This document shows positions 11,501-26,757 of a stretch of 64,000 nt of DNA, piece by piece. The DNA comes from Hofstenia miamia. Its lineage: Eukaryota; Xenacoelomorpha; Acoela. Location: positions 1,112,822 to 1,176,821 of the forward strand of contig SCFE01000087.1 of the NCBI GenBank assembly GCA_004352715.1. The letters are read 5' to 3'. The notes under the pieces were generated by a model. That model was given only the letters and a program-made list of their open reading frames with translations. It ran no database searches and had not been told where the DNA came from. How positions within the stretch are numbered: position 1 is the first letter of the stretch; every line of letters begins with the position of its first letter. The position numbers were made by a program, and so were the translations under genes.

Positions 11501-14500
11501 CAAAGTTGTTATTTTTAATTTTTACGCATTTAACTGACACAGAAGCCCTTGAAGTAGTTAAACTCTAGATTATTTATAGGTTTCTTCAAAATTGGTACGC
11601 TGGTAAAGGTGACCTATTTGATGTTTAATTTTACTCGTAGTTTTAAATGGAATATAAACGAGAGTATTTTTAGAATAATGGGCATCTATAAAATTTAATT
11701 TGCAGCTGCTGAAATCTTTATTTGAGAAGTCGAATTAATTTAAATGTCATGTTAGTCGAAGGCTACAACTTATAAATTATGCAAATATTGTGTAATGTTT
11801 TAAATTCTAAAATTGCATGGTTCTTGTTTCTGAGGTGCAACTCCGATTAGTTTATATTATAATCGAATTTTAAATTGATCCGGGTCGGATCGTGCCTGAA
11901 TTTTGTAATTTTTTAATATAGTAAGCTATAAGAAAATGCTGAAATTAACCATTACAGTTAAGTTACCTGTAATCCCTATTATATATATTAATTAGACAGT
12001 CATACAAAGCCCTACTTTTCTAGGAGTTGTTTGGAAAATTTCGTGCTAAGCAGTTGTTGTGTGTGAATTTATTTTGTTTTTCACACTTAATATAGAGTAA
12101 TATATGACATTTTGAAATGAATTAAGATCCAGTGAACGACTTGGCCAGATTACATTTCGGATTTTCAGTCGTTTTGTTGTTGACTTGGCAGCATGGTTGC
12201 AATATTCTAAACGTGGTTAAAACACAAGTAAAATTTATGTTTAAGACATATTTAGTATTGACAACATGCTTTCTAAGTCAAGTACAATGTACGTTGTCAT
12301 TTATTAATGGCTTATCCTAATAGTCATTTTTATTCACTGTGTCTGAGTTATTTTGCGAAAATGAGAATGTTTTTAGTTTACTGAAGCATAATGCAACAAG
12401 TAAATTCCTCATCGTTGATATTCTGAAAATTTCTCTGGCCTTGTTATTTTGGATGTAATCTTCCCGAGATTGAGCTTAAGCCTGCCTTCAGTTGGATTAA
12501 ATTGCAACATCCAGTGTGCAACAATGCTGTTGACTTCATCAACGACAAAAAGTTTATCTTGGAAAAGGTGTTTGATTTGAAGAGTATGCCAAAAAGAAAA
12601 TAATAAGCTTTTTAAAGTACCAAATGGTGATTGAAAACTGCTTCAGCTTACTTGGAACATTGGTAGTCAAGCTCTACCCTGCTTGAAGGATTGTTCTGTA
12701 CAATGTGTTACATTGAATAATACTTGTAAAATTGTTTGGAATTGACTAAAAAATTCACTTCTTCAAAATGTTTTGGCGTTTAACAATTTATAATTTTTTC
12801 TTATATTTTTGTTTCAAAAATGTTTAAAACGTTTCAAGCGTATTTATGCGCATTTTCTAGAATTAAGATGCATTTCTTTTAAAAAATGTTATAATGTGAT
12901 TAGTTAAAATGTCTTGGTAATTCAAATCTTATATTTTATGGTTTGTGAAAGAGTTGTGTTTCCAAACGACTTCGCCACCATCTCCAGTTTGACGTTTACA
13001 AATTTCTAATGAATCAAGCCAACAAAGACTATTTAATTCTGAACAATCAAGACAAAATCCTTTTTTGAATTTGAATTAAATATGGTCCCACGATCATTAC
13101 ATATTGACTCTGAAAAACTCTAAGCTATTTTGTTTGTGTGGTTGGTTTCGCATGGTTTTCTTAAATTTGAAATCAATTGGTGGCACTCCTGACAATTCTG
13201 GTTGTTATCATTATCCTTTATAATTTTTACGTATTTTGCTGCCATGTTGGATATATGTGGTGAGGCATGATACCCCTCTACGTATTCATTTTGAAATTGC
13301 ACGTTTCAAAGTATTTTATGAGAGATTTGCATCAATTTTCCTCTTTTCTCTTTCTATTGATTGTATGGAAACAGATGCTAATACTGCTCTTTTAATGATA
13401 ATGAAAATTTTCCTATCATATTGCTCTGTAGGATTGGCTTAGCAATAAAAGTTGTAACGGTTGCGCTGGCCCTTGTATTGATAAATCTTAGCAAAGATAT
13501 AGAAGTTTGCTACTTAATTCTTCATTTACAATGCTGTGATAAAAATTTACTTAGGTTTAAGAACACAATATGTTCATTTTTATTAAAGTTAGTGTTCTTA
13601 ATCTATTCAACGAACGATATACCAGAAATAAATGTATATTTTCATTGTTCTTGCACAATCCAAAGTAGAATAGGATTGCTTTGCAGTTTTATGCAATAAA
13701 GGTAATTGCGTTTTTCTTTTCTGAAAAATTGAATTGCTTGTCTCACGAGACGTTCAATCATGTATTCTTATTTTAATTGATCGCCAGCTAATCAGTTAAA
13801 TGATGCGATACTTCATTGTTTTTACTCTCACGGTTGCCTGTTAAACTGTGAGAGTCAAGTCAAAATTTAACAAAAAATCTTATTTTACTCCCATCTTATG
13901 AAAGAATTAATTAGATGACAGAACAAAAATACCTAAATAACCACATTTTTCTAAATCGAATTTAATTAACAGATTTACCTACATCTCTGCAAATAGCATC
14001 AATAAATTCAAGTAATCACCNTACAAGAAAAGACTTCCGGCGATCCTAAATTTAAATGCATTGCTGAAAATACACAAATCTCTTCAAATACATGTTGTTT
14101 NAATTGAATTGCTTGTCTCACGAGACGTTCAATCATGTATTCTTATTTTAATTGATCGCCAGCTAATCAGTTAAATGATGCGATACTTCATTGTTTTTAC
14201 TCTCACGGTTGCCTGTTAAACTGTGAGAGTCAAGTCAAAATTTAACAAAAAATCTTATTTTACTCCCATCTTATGAAAGAATTAATTAGATGACAGAACA
14301 AAAATACCTAAATAACCACATTTTTCTAAATCGAATTTAATTAACAGATTTACCTACATCTCTGCAAATAGCATCAATAAATTCAAGTAATCACCCATAC
14401 AATAATGCAAGTTAATGAATGTACTATAAATAAAGTGATGTGACCTATGACCTCGGCACATTCATGGCGACAGGCAATATAGCCTTCATTTTTGAAGTCT

Positions 14501-17500
14501 GAAATAAGCAAAGTGTATAACGCGAATATGTGAGCGGCGAACATTGCTAAGTTTACCATCAGTGTTTTTAATGGTATTTAGATTTTTAGTTTTGCTGTTC
14601 ATAAATTTTCAGGGGGAAATAAGTGTAATTCCAGCAGGCACCTCTAATTCATTTCTGAATCTACCATGTAATTCCAGTTTGAATTTAAAAAAAATGTCTG
14701 TCTACACAGTAAGGTAGGGTGTAGTAATATGTATGCATTAATTATAAACGTTTTTCTTGATACCCTATAACTAAGTATAAACCCTATCCCTGTATAAACA
14801 CGTCCCTTTAATTCGATTGGTGTTCTCGAAAGGTTATGTTTGAAACAGGGTTGTCCTCCATAATCACAGATTGGATGTTGACTTTGCATCATAGATATAT
14901 ATATTGAAGAGCCTATTTTTATTAGATACTTAAATAGTCGTTTTCATTCTGATGAATTTATTGGATTTGCCTGAGGCCTCTTACATATTTCATCCTAGAT
15001 GATAGCGTGTGGTGTTGGGTAGTAATAATGAGATCTACGGGAAGATAGCTGATATCGGATTGTTTAGTTGTTTGTGAGTGTGCAACACACACAACAACAT
15101 TTTTATGCAGCATCATGACCAACTCCCACATATGAATGACATGTCCAAGTTTTGTAATTTGTTAACCACTACAATGATTAAAGCACGATTAGTTCTTACG
15201 GGCTGTCAAATCTTCTCGTTGTAAGTCCAGAATTTCCACACGCATGCTTTCTAGATTCATTTGAAAGGTTTTTTATGATGTATGCGATTTAGCGTTTATA
15301 ATCCAGCTCCTTTGCTAACAGTGAGGAGTTCCATTTTTATTATTTATTAAAAATTGTTGAGTCGAATGCAGGTTAATCGAATTAATTTTTAGGTAGCTGA
15401 AGTTTATGAACGAATCCTTTTCAGTTTGAAAAATAATTAAGTTAGTTCTTGGCAATAAGCAAATAATGCTTGGGATATAAAAAAAATTTTCGCAAGGAAG
15501 CACCAGCACTGAAACAAATGCTTGTAAACATTAATATCAATGGGTTCCTTTCATAAATTCTTGTGATGTGCGCATGAGAAGGGCTTTTTGAACCAAAGGG
15601 TGCGCAAAGTTGAAGTTGAATATAATCTAATTTCAAACATGTGCGCATTATCCCTGCCTAATAACATCCTAACAAGCATCAACATTGATAATAGTTCCCC
15701 GGCTTTTAGTTTTCTGTTGTGAAAAATTAGTCTAACCGGTGTATTTTTTATGTTCCCTTTAGTAATATTACCAATCTAGAAATTATTGTACAGCCAACCT
15801 TTGTTTTTTTGAAAAGATCTCGTTGCTCAAATGCTAATGCATTTTTACACTCACCAACCGTTGTTATGCAAAAACTATTCTTTATTTGAACCCTGAAATC
15901 AACAAATTTAACCTTCGTACTCAATAAATGGAACATTGGATTGAATATTAATAACATCGGGATGCTCTATGTCTCACGAAACCAAGTGTAATAAAGTAAT
16001 TAACTGCATTTACCATTGTAATAATATTTCTTATAGAATAGGAAAAAAGGAGGCCATTATATCTACTCTCAATTAACTTTTGAAAACGACAAACTAGGAA
16101 GGAAGCTCTCAACGCTTAAGCGGAAGTTGAAATTTCTAAACACTTTTAAAACCCAAATTTATAACTAGTATTTAATGAATTGAACAAACTTAGATGTATT
16201 TCGATTTCTTGCTTTCAAACATGCTGGTTCAGTCTTTGACCATAGTTAGATTAGGTTTGGTCCATGTCAGTCTTTTAATATTTCCTCGATGACCTCGCTT
16301 GTCACCTTTTTGTTGAATGCATTATTAATTCTATTTACTCAAGAACATCTAAGCTCTATTTTTAGATTTTCAGAATTGTTCGTATTTTTTATAAATTACT
16401 TCTGTTAGGCAATTTAGTTATTAAATCTGTTTTTGTCTAATCCATTAAAGTCAACTTAATTGGTTTATTAATTGAATATTTTTACATCCAATAATTTTTT
16501 AATTTTTAATAAATTCTATTTATTTAAGGATTTGTAGAGGCATATTTGGCCAGTTTTGCCCCTAGCTTGCGTATTATCAACCAGTGAATTCAGCACAATA
16601 CTACATTTTAAACATATATTTTAATGTATACTAATTATATTCAATAAATAATAAAGTAAGTAATATATTGCCTGATCCTTTCTAATTTTGCAAAGTAAAT
16701 GTAAGGAAATATGAACTTAGGGTAGCTTAAAATTGGAGGAGTATTCCTTCGATTGTCTCATTATATAGAGAAAATTATCTTTAAGCGTTTTTTAGAATAT
16801 TGAGACTCGTAATTCATTAAATATGTCTACTCCTCTTGAAAAAAGGCTGTGAGTGCCATGACCAGATGGAAAGCTTACTCGTACCCACTCATACCCAATA
16901 AAAAATGTGTGCACCCGCGTGTACTGTTGGTAAAACCGTTAACACGGGGATAGTACTCGTTCCCGCATATCATCTATAACAATACAATAACAAAGTTATA
17001 CATGATATAGAAAATACTTAAGGTAAGGTTCTTTATTGAAAATTGTAAGATGGGAAGAGTTCACATTTACACGAAATTCCCGAATTATGTGAGTAAAAAT
17101 AGATATATATATATATATATATATTGGTGATTTGTAATAAAGTTTTCACATATATTGGTGCTTTGTAACGCTCACCACATATATTGGTGTTATGTAACCA
17201 AATGGTGTTTTGTACATAGGAAAAAAATTTATATTTTTTCATTTTTATTTTTCGTGATTTTTATTTATATTTGATAATACTTAGTCTCTATTGATATATT
17301 GTTATCAATTTCGTTTGACCTTTATGTTTGCAAAGTGTAAAAAACTGTGCACTAATTCAATTATTTCTTTTAAAATAATTTCTAAAAACTGAGATATTTT
17401 TTGTGCATATTTTGAATATCAACTGTTATTCAAGCCAAAGTTCCACACTGTACTAAACATATTTTATATTTAGCTGTATATTAAGTCTTAGTATTGATAT

Positions 17501-18030
17501 TGTAAAAATTGTCATGTAAAAACTGTTAATGTTGAAAGTAAATGTTACAAAGCATAACTTACTCAAAGAGGTATTTCACTCAATTTTATATTTGCTTGAA
17601 CAGCTTAAAATCGCAAAATGTAGTAAATTAATTTCTTTCAAGTAGTGGAGACTGTTTTTTCAACATTATGAATTAGCTAAAATTAGTTAACGTAATGAAT
17701 ATTAATCGTGAAAACAAAATAAACATTGTAAAAATATACAATATTTGTGTCATTAAGTGGACGATACGAAGGATCAATGTGACTGTATGATGTATACTTG
17801 CTGTATGTTCGGTCTTACTTTACTTAAGGATATTATTTCGAAGTTTAAGGGTTGTTGTAACCATTTACTCTAAAGTTAAGCAGCCGTGCAAACCACATAT
17901 TTAATTACTTATTGTTCCATATTTTACGCTTGATTTTCAGTGCGAAAAAAGAACCTATTGTTAAGCTATTGACAAGTTCGTTTAGTTTTAACTTTTACGA
18001 ACTTGAATAATTGTATAATTTGAAAAGAAN

Positions 18031-18063
<33 letters not shown>

Positions 18064-21000
18064 CTAGAAACATGAAATTTGCAAGAGGAATAATAGGAAT
18101 AGAATATATATGAGATGATTTTTTTAAACAAGTTTTATGTTAAATTTTTGGATGAACGAGATTTAAAGAGTCTTGTGAAAAATGAAAGATATTCATTAAC
18201 ATCAAAGACATAATTGTCAATAAGTATTTTGTTAAGGAAAACAAAATCAAGATATTCAAAGTAAAGATATATGGAGTTAGAAGAATTTCAATGGAAGAGT
18301 AAGCACAACGAATAGCACTATGAAATGGTCAGTTCTTAAGAAGAATAAAATGTCAGCTCTGTGAAGTATGATTAGAGATAAATTTTAAAACTTTAGCCTT
18401 TGTTTAAATGGTAGTAGATTTGGGTACAACGAATTTCAGATAAGACAAGAAAATAACTCTTCGTTTTAAGCGAAATCTGTTATTTCAAGGATAAATTAAT
18501 ACAAATGTAAACTCCTAAATCAGTTACTTTACATTTAAAAGAAACTTCAAAGTTAGATAGTGTAATAATAGGAGACCTAATTGAAAAAATATTATGATTA
18601 CTAATAGTCCATTGTACTGCATGTCACAAGAAACTTCAAGGCCATTCATGTTTGTAGAAAAAGTTCAGATATTATCAGCATATATCATGCATATGGAACA
18701 ATTAATGGAATCGTCAATGAATATTAGAAAAAGAAGAGGTCCAGGAATGTATCATTGGAGACATCAGATGAGATAGGAAATTCAGAGGAATTTTGAGATG
18801 AAATTTAAACAGTTGAAATCGATTACAAAGGTAAACAGAAATTTGATTTACTAAATTTGACTCAGGACCGAAATTTTCTACTTTGAGAATAAATAAAGAA
18901 TATGGCACTTTAACAAAGGCTTTAGTTAAATCTAGGTAGATTGATGAGAAACAGACATTTTTATCAAAATTTTGAAAAGCAAAATAAAGATATTTCAGAA
19001 TATAAATAATAGTAAATTTGCTACACATAAATGCAAATTGAAATGTTTACAAACGTTATTTTCCTTAATTCTATATTCCATGTTTCTAATGTACTTCAAA
19101 GCGATTGTGTGTATCAATATGGTTCTCAAACAGTTATAGAAATACTTCTATTTTCAGTTCAGCATGGAATTTTCCACTTATCTAAAATGGAGTTAACTTT
19201 TGCAGTGATCTAGTTTTTAGCAAATAAACTCAGTCTTTTGTAGTGTTCAATTAATACATCGCATTCGCTCTTTACACTGATTCGATATCCATTAAGTATG
19301 CGTATGCAGGTTAGAGTGACGACGGATTTTGGCTAATAAAATTTTATGCGTCAAAATTTTGGTCTCACTTGATTATTGTTTTGCTAACTTTAAGTTTAGG
19401 GTCATGTATTGTAAAGCCTAGCCTGCCTTAATAGCAGTATAGTGAAATCAAAACCTTTTATTTTATAATAAAATTTTATCTATGCTTTACCGGATGCTTC
19501 TAAGTCAATTTGAGACGTAGGATAATATTATTTCATTATTTGTGATTTGCATATTCAGCACTCCATATCCGACAATAGCATTAAGGCAGATGTTAAATTT
19601 TGTCATAACCCCACAATACAGGCGTATTTATTTCATTGGTAAATGTTTTATTTGATGTATTGATTTGAATATAATTTTGTTTATAATGGGCTTTTGTCAG
19701 ATTTGTTTTAATTCTTTACTTGTTTATTATCACAAGGCTGTTCTTCAAGATTACAATTTCTCCACCTCTTTTTTTCTTCTTTAAAAAAGTTCACATTTTG
19801 TTAAGAGATTTTATCGTCCTCATAAATTTAATTTCATTTAATTATTCAATCCTTGCTAAAATATTATTTCAATATTTAAAATAATAAATTTTAGACGTTT
19901 TTCATTTCGATTCTAATTTCCTTGCGAATGAAGCTCGGTATCAAGAAATAAAAAAAGAAATACTTGATGATAGCGATGGTTCCCAGTCTAGTGGCGATGA
20001 ATCAAGCGGAAGTGAAGAAGAGGAAGAAGGTGATAAATTGTTTATATTTTTATTTAGTTTGGCCTGTAATTTTTTTTCTTAAATATTACTTTGTAGTGAT
20101 ATCTTTGTTGTCTAATTTGCAAATCTTATTTGTCTTGTTTTCCCTTTGTTGTCCATAATCCTCCAGAGGCTACTTAAACTACCACTGACATGATTACTTA
20201 TTGAATTTGGGTATCTGTTTTAACCCTTTGAGTCCCATAAGGAAACTGAAGCTGCTTTAGTAGTAAAAACATATGATATTGCATTAAGCAGATAGTAAGC
20301 AGCACCCTATCACCAAAATATAATTTTAAAATGTATCTATGACGCAACACTAGGGTGGTACATATAGGGATTCCATTAATGATTGCCAAAATGAATGACA
20401 GGTTACTAGGATCAATGTAATATTTTTCACAAATATTGGTTAACAAACGCCCATTTTAACTGTATGATTCGTTTAATTATATTTATTTTCAAAATCAGTA
20501 ATCAAATTGAAATATCATGCTCAAGTAGAAAATACAAAAAATTTAGGAGCATTTAGTAATTTGACTTGCCATTATCATAAGGTTAGTCATGCAAGATACA
20601 AATAAACTGTGAATTATAGCAGTCTAGAAAAATGGGCTTGTTTACGTGGGATGTACCACCAAGCATCTAGGGTCAAATTTTAAAATTTCAAAACCTGCTT
20701 TCTCGGATTCATTGATTTCGTTGGTATTTTGTAAGTTATTAATTCCACTTTCTCGAATTCCTTTATTTTGACAAGGTGTTTTAGAAGAGAAACCGACTGA
20801 TTCCGGAATAATCATTGACAAAACTGGAACCGACTTGATGACTCTCCGGCGTACAATTTACTTGACCATTCAATCCAGTTTGGATTTTGAAGAATGCGCG
20901 CACAAACTTGTCAAAATGGAAATACCTTCGGCACAATCTGTAAGTAGAAATCTTCCATGAAAAATTATAATTTCGACTATTTTTATTTGTTTGATTTAAT

Positions 21001-24000
21001 AACATTGTCTATGTGTATACATATCGGGCATTTCAGTATTTATTTATGATTTGCTTTTAAATTTTATATTATATGTATTTGTAAATATTATTTTGTTTGT
21101 TAGCGATCGTAATGCGGTAGTTTATGGCAGAGACGCGTTTAAGATTTTAAAAACGAGGAGCTGACACCCATTTTTACAGAAAAAATTGTAAACAAAAAGC
21201 TTTTTGGAAACAAAAAATCAAGGCAGAGAATTTAAGCATCAATTTAAGTCATCAATCTGATATAGTTTCGCATCTTCTGTTAGATAAATATTGTTTTCAA
21301 AAAGAACATTACATCCATGAAAAGGAATAATATTTTAAAATTCTTAAATATAGTCAAATTATTGAACAGTTTGTCATGAGTATTTTTCACTGCTTCTTCA
21401 GGCATATAATTATTAGCAACCAAATTATTAAACATTTAAAATTTCAAGAGCATGCATAGTGAATTCTACAATGGCTACACCTCCTTTGCCACTTTTCAAA
21501 GAAATTCCTTTAAAATTCAGCTGAAGAGGTTTTCAAGTAGGATGCTTTAAATTTTGAATATTTTTAATATGGCGTATTTCCACTAAATGATTCTTGAAAT
21601 TTAGGACGAATGCCCATTGGAAAATGTAAAATTGAAGATAGGTTTTGAAATATAACCTTCTAATCTTACTGATTACATGTACTAGAATCAAGAAATTATC
21701 CTACACGTTTATAGAAATAAGTTTGGATTTTGTTTCAAAGACAGAATTACAATTGTGAGAACAGGCAAGTGTGCAAAACTAATATAAATGCAAATTTTAT
21801 CTTCCAAGTTCCACTCAATGAAGCATGCCGGGAATACCTATTTAAATCTCAATTACAATCCGAGAATAAAACGTAATTATATCGCAAGTTTTAGCGTAAG
21901 CCATTCTTACCAAATTATCAATATTTCATTGAGAAGCGAATTAAGGAATCAATTTATTTGTCTTTCTCGGGGACTATTATTTCATACCGTGAAAATTGCG
22001 CAATTATCCAGCACATCTCCTAAATATATTCGCTAAAATTCGTTTGTTTTTAATACTTTTTATATTAACGGGATGGAGGCTATGTTTATTGCTAAAAATA
22101 AGATTTTAGGGTAGTGTACTGTAATTTTGTCAGTGACACTTGGTTCCAGTGGCGTATGTTGCACATCTTTGTGAGGGAAGCAGATTGTCATATACAATTA
22201 AATTTATAATATGTTTAAAGTGGCGCAGCCAGGAGGGCATGATAGTCCTTTGGGTAATGTAAGAATGTATATTGTAAAAACTTATAACCGCGCACTAAAC
22301 ATTTCAAGAGTAAAGATCTTCTAACGCATATTTTTCTAGTATTTATAGGAGCAATGAGGATGAAAACTAAGGAAAAATAAGAACAAAATAAGAATGATGC
22401 TGAGGTTGACAATGTATATTTCATTTTTTCAACAGGACTCCCAAAATGCCATTTATTGAAGTTCAAATATTTCAACTTCAAAATATACAAAAATGGAACC
22501 ATCATTGTACATTTCCCCTAGTGCCAATCAAAATATTGTTGAGGCTGCGGAATCATTTCGACTATCGATTTTTCCCCAAATGATAATTTATCATCGGTAA
22601 AAAAATCGATAGTGTGTACGAAGTTTCAAATTTAGTCTTTCTGACAAAAAATCGGATGACAAAAATCGACGAGGTGAAGAAAAATAAATGCATTTTCGAC
22701 TAAAGTCTACAGATAAACGTCGATAGTGGGAAAACACCTAAAGATACACTTTATATATAGTATATTCATAAATAATAAATTTACTTTCAAATGCCATTCA
22801 AATTACAATCCAGAGTTGTTGAAACATATTTGAATTACGGGTGCAAGTGGATTAAACTTTTCAATAGCCAATAATTGTATATATATATATATATAATTAC
22901 GGGAGTTTTGTCAGCAGTGGATGCACAATCAATGATGTGCTTAAATTAATAGACCTTAGGATAGCAAATAAGCATTGTTTTCCTTTACACGACGGTTGCT
23001 ATCAATATCCAAATAAATAGATAATAAGCATTGGCTCCACCCATCATTATACTATTTTTCTTACATTTAATTTTTTTAATCATGTCAAGCGCAAGGAACT
23101 GGCGTACGGAAGAAGGGCATAGTGGAATTCTGCGTACGTCCTTTACAAGCAATACATTATTTTGTTTTATAGCAGCTCAAAGCAGCGCTCGTATTGTTTT
23201 CCATTAATATGATAAATTTGATAAACCAAATTAGGCCAGCATTGTTTACATTCTAAAACGAACCAATCGTTCAACAGATGATATTTCTCCCAAGTCCTTG
23301 CAATAATAAAATTTAAACTAAATATATTGCAATGTCTTAATTTATTGAAAGTGTTTTTTAGTTGTTTGAAGGAATTTACCCAATTTTCTAGATTTTTATT
23401 GCTTTCACAGGTAAATTGGAACAATTTAGTGCAAAACTTGTACAATATCATACACAATTTCTTAGATATATTTATATAAATGTCAACTGGAAACTAATAA
23501 TTCGTTTTTCTTGTTTCCTCAATGTTGTGGAAATTCAAAATTATTAAACTTTTAAGCTATAAAAGTGAACACATTTTTTCGGTGTGCGACGCCATTTAGG
23601 TATTACTTATATTCAGAATTTAATTTACCGTCAATGTGTATATTTATGTTAACGTGTAAATTTTTTCTCATTGGCAAATTACCTATTCACACAAAATGGT
23701 AGTTTGTGTGACTAAATTAATGGGAATTTTAATTACCTCCGCCAAGGAGGTTATGTTTTTGGTAGCGATGGTTTGTTTGTCTGTTTGTTAGCAACTTTAC
23801 GGAAAAAGTAACATGGATTGACCTCAAATTTTCACCAGAGGTGCGTCTCCGCCCAAGGAGGAATCCATTAAATTTTATTGCTGATTCGGGGGACACAAGC
23901 TGCGTGGCGGAGGTCTGCGCTCTCCGACTGCTTCTCTAGTTTGTATATACAATTGTGGACAAAATAATTGAACAAGGATGTATCTATTTTTTACCTTTAT

Positions 24001-26474
24001 TGTAAAACAAAGAATTTTGAATACTTTAAAGTTTTAGTAAGTCTTTTCAGTCATTTGCTTAGACACATTTTTATTGTAATTTTTTTAATTTCGGGGTTAT
24101 TTAATATCATTATTGCTTTATAGCAAAGAATTGACAAAAATATTTAAATAATTAATATGCACATGTATATGAAATAATGTTAATTCAAAACTAGTTTTTT
24201 ATTAGAATATTATTCGTTTTTGTTTGTGTAACAATGCGTTTGTAAATTAAATTTTACTTTCATTTCAGTATTTTTCAATTTACTGTCTGTTTTTTAAAAA
24301 TAGCCAACCACCATAGAAAAAGAAAATGAATTCTTAGTATAGGCCTTCCGTTATCCCATGGTTGCCACTTTATCGGTTTCGATCACTTTTTTGTCATTTT
24401 TTTCTTGACACTTAGTTTTGCTTAATTACTAAACTAAATCTAGCTTTAATTAATGGGAAATGGTATTTAGACTGTTGTAATGAAGTTATAGGAAAGTCAT
24501 GTTAATATATTTTGAAGGAAAGCAATTAGAAATTGAAAGGCTATCTTAAGGTTTCCTTGCTTCAAACAGAGGACTTCGCCTTGTCCACCACTCCATTTTC
24601 GTTTCACTGCCCCACTTTAATTTTTTTCCTTAATACAGGATCTTCTGTAAAAAAAATTAGTTGTTCATTTTTTTTCTTGAATGAAATGGTAACCCTTGTT
24701 ATTTCATAAGTTTACATAATGCCAATAATCGCACCTTTATATGTTGTCAAATTTACCTAAATTTCTCACCATCTCTTTATATGTATGTACTTTTCCCATT
24801 ATTTTTATTTTACTATATACATTGTGTTTGAGAATTGCTTACATAATATACTTATTATCAAATTATTGTTGATTATTAGTGCAGAAGAATATCAATGACC
24901 ACATGAATTTGTTGACAATGCATCGACACAATTGCCATGCCAACAGTGTATCATACCAGCTGTTTGATGAGTTAGCTATCGCAGCAGTATTAAGGATACA
25001 GAACTTCTCACGTCACAAAAATCTTTTACGTTTTAATCAAATGCTTTTTATGCATGACCAGTGTTGGCCGATTTAAATCACTCGATTTAAATCATTGATT
25101 TAAATCAAAGCGCATTATTAGTTATTAGTTCAATTATTGATTTAAATCAAGTACATTAAAAGGATACGAGTTGTGTATTGTAATTGTTTTGAAGTCATTG
25201 CCGTGATATTCGAATGAATTGGCAAACTCTGAAATGTTGTTTTGCATGTTTTTTATCTTCCGTTTATTTAAAATTGATTAAATTATTGTATTTCAAAAAT
25301 AGTAGCATCAAAACGATTTCTAATATTTACTACCTTGGAAGAGTGTCTTAGTAAAATTGAAATTTAGATAAAAAATCCGATTTAAATAAAAAAAACCTGA
25401 TTTAAATTAGAAAATCCGATTTTTATATTTTTTTTTAATTTAAATCGGATTTTTTCCCAACACTGTGCATGACAATGCATGCGTATATATAAACAGACAA
25501 ATTGCAAATTTAGTTTAGCCACGATCACTTTCCCTTTTATAGCAGCCTCCTTTGTCACCCAAACTTTATCTACTGAATAGATTTGTTTTCTCAAGCATTG
25601 AATCAACCTAAGGTTTATAAATTTCAACAACCAACATGAGATGAAGGATTGTCTGACAAATCATCTTCGTTTCTTTCATTCAAGTTTCTACCAAAAACAG
25701 TTAGACGAATTTAAGCAGGAAAATACAAAGCTTACTTGATTACCAAGGAAATTTTTTTATAATATTCTGTAATAATTATTTATATTTACCTATAGTTACA
25801 GTTGATTTTTCATCTTAGTTGTTGATATATAAACTTATGAGACAACAAAAGTATGAATACGTAATCCAAGAAAAATACAGGGATACATAAAAACAAAAAA
25901 TATTAGCTGTTCTAAGACACTGGGGATATCAAATTCTGCATTGGCCAATTCAAATTTAATGGAAATTAATATCTCTGTAAGCTGAAACCTGATATCTCAA
26001 TAATTGACATAAGGGCTGTTAAAAACCTGCATATTATATCAATTATTTTAAGCCTTAAGAGATGGGTCTACCTTAAAATTCTACCAAAATCACCTTTAAT
26101 TTATTTTACTGAAAAACAGGTCTTAAAAATCACTTTCAAGAGTAACATTGATTAAAGAAAATGCAGGAAACTTGATTGGTACTGATAGGAATGTTTGTGG
26201 GACAACATGCATCAGTGGTATTATGCATAAACTAATGAAAATATTGCTTGGGAAATATTTGAACCATTTAAAACTTTCCTAGTGATATATTACTGTGTTG
26301 CAGTACAAATATAAACAAACTGAGGATGGCTGATAATTATTTACATGAAATATGGCCTCTTTAGTACTATGAGCAACAAATAATGGCTAAACATAAAATT
26401 ACTGTCTGATGAATTAGTTTAATCTAAATCGACGTTGCTTATTCAATAACAGTAATTTAAACCAAGAGAAAAAG

Positions 26475-26507
<33 letters not shown>

Positions 26508-26723
26508 NNNNNNNNNNNNNNNNNNNNNNNNNNNNNNNNNNNNNNNNNNNNNNNNNNNNNNNNNNNNNNNNNNNNNNNNNNNNNNNNNNNNNNNNNNNNN
26601 NNNNNNNNNNNNNNNNNNNNNNNNNNNNNNNNNNNNNNNNNNNNNNNNNNNNNNNNNNNNNNNNNNNNNNNNNNNNNNNNNNNNNNNNNNNNNNNNNNNN
26701 NNNNNNNNNNNNNNNNNNNNNNN

Positions 26724-26757
<34 letters not shown>

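Larger units (their letters stand above)
11003..19894 (+). other. CWC22 intron 7
   Basis: An 8.9-kb intron. It holds a weak reverse-transcriptase-like trace on the minus strand (about 12400-12560), an assembly duplication (13727-14395), degenerate tandem repeats (17120-17216), a (TA)n run (18031-18060) and a decayed LINE (18594-19028). Otherwise it is plain AT-rich sequence. Confidence 0.85.

Noticed and set aside
12400-12560. Minus-strand stretch reading [20 protein letters not shown], resembling the reverse-transcriptase segment before the NPxKC motif
   Set aside because: Only about 30 residues are similar, with no catalytic block nearby. Too weak to annotate as a LINE.
21380-21640. Possible reverse-transcriptase trace on the minus strand ([17 protein letters not shown])
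   Set aside because: The match is short and loosely resembles the block before the first catalytic aspartate. Stops follow at once and no other block is found.
22530-22740. Possible MITE with CGACTATCGA-like ends
   Set aside because: The end similarity is only about 8 bp and no target duplication is visible.
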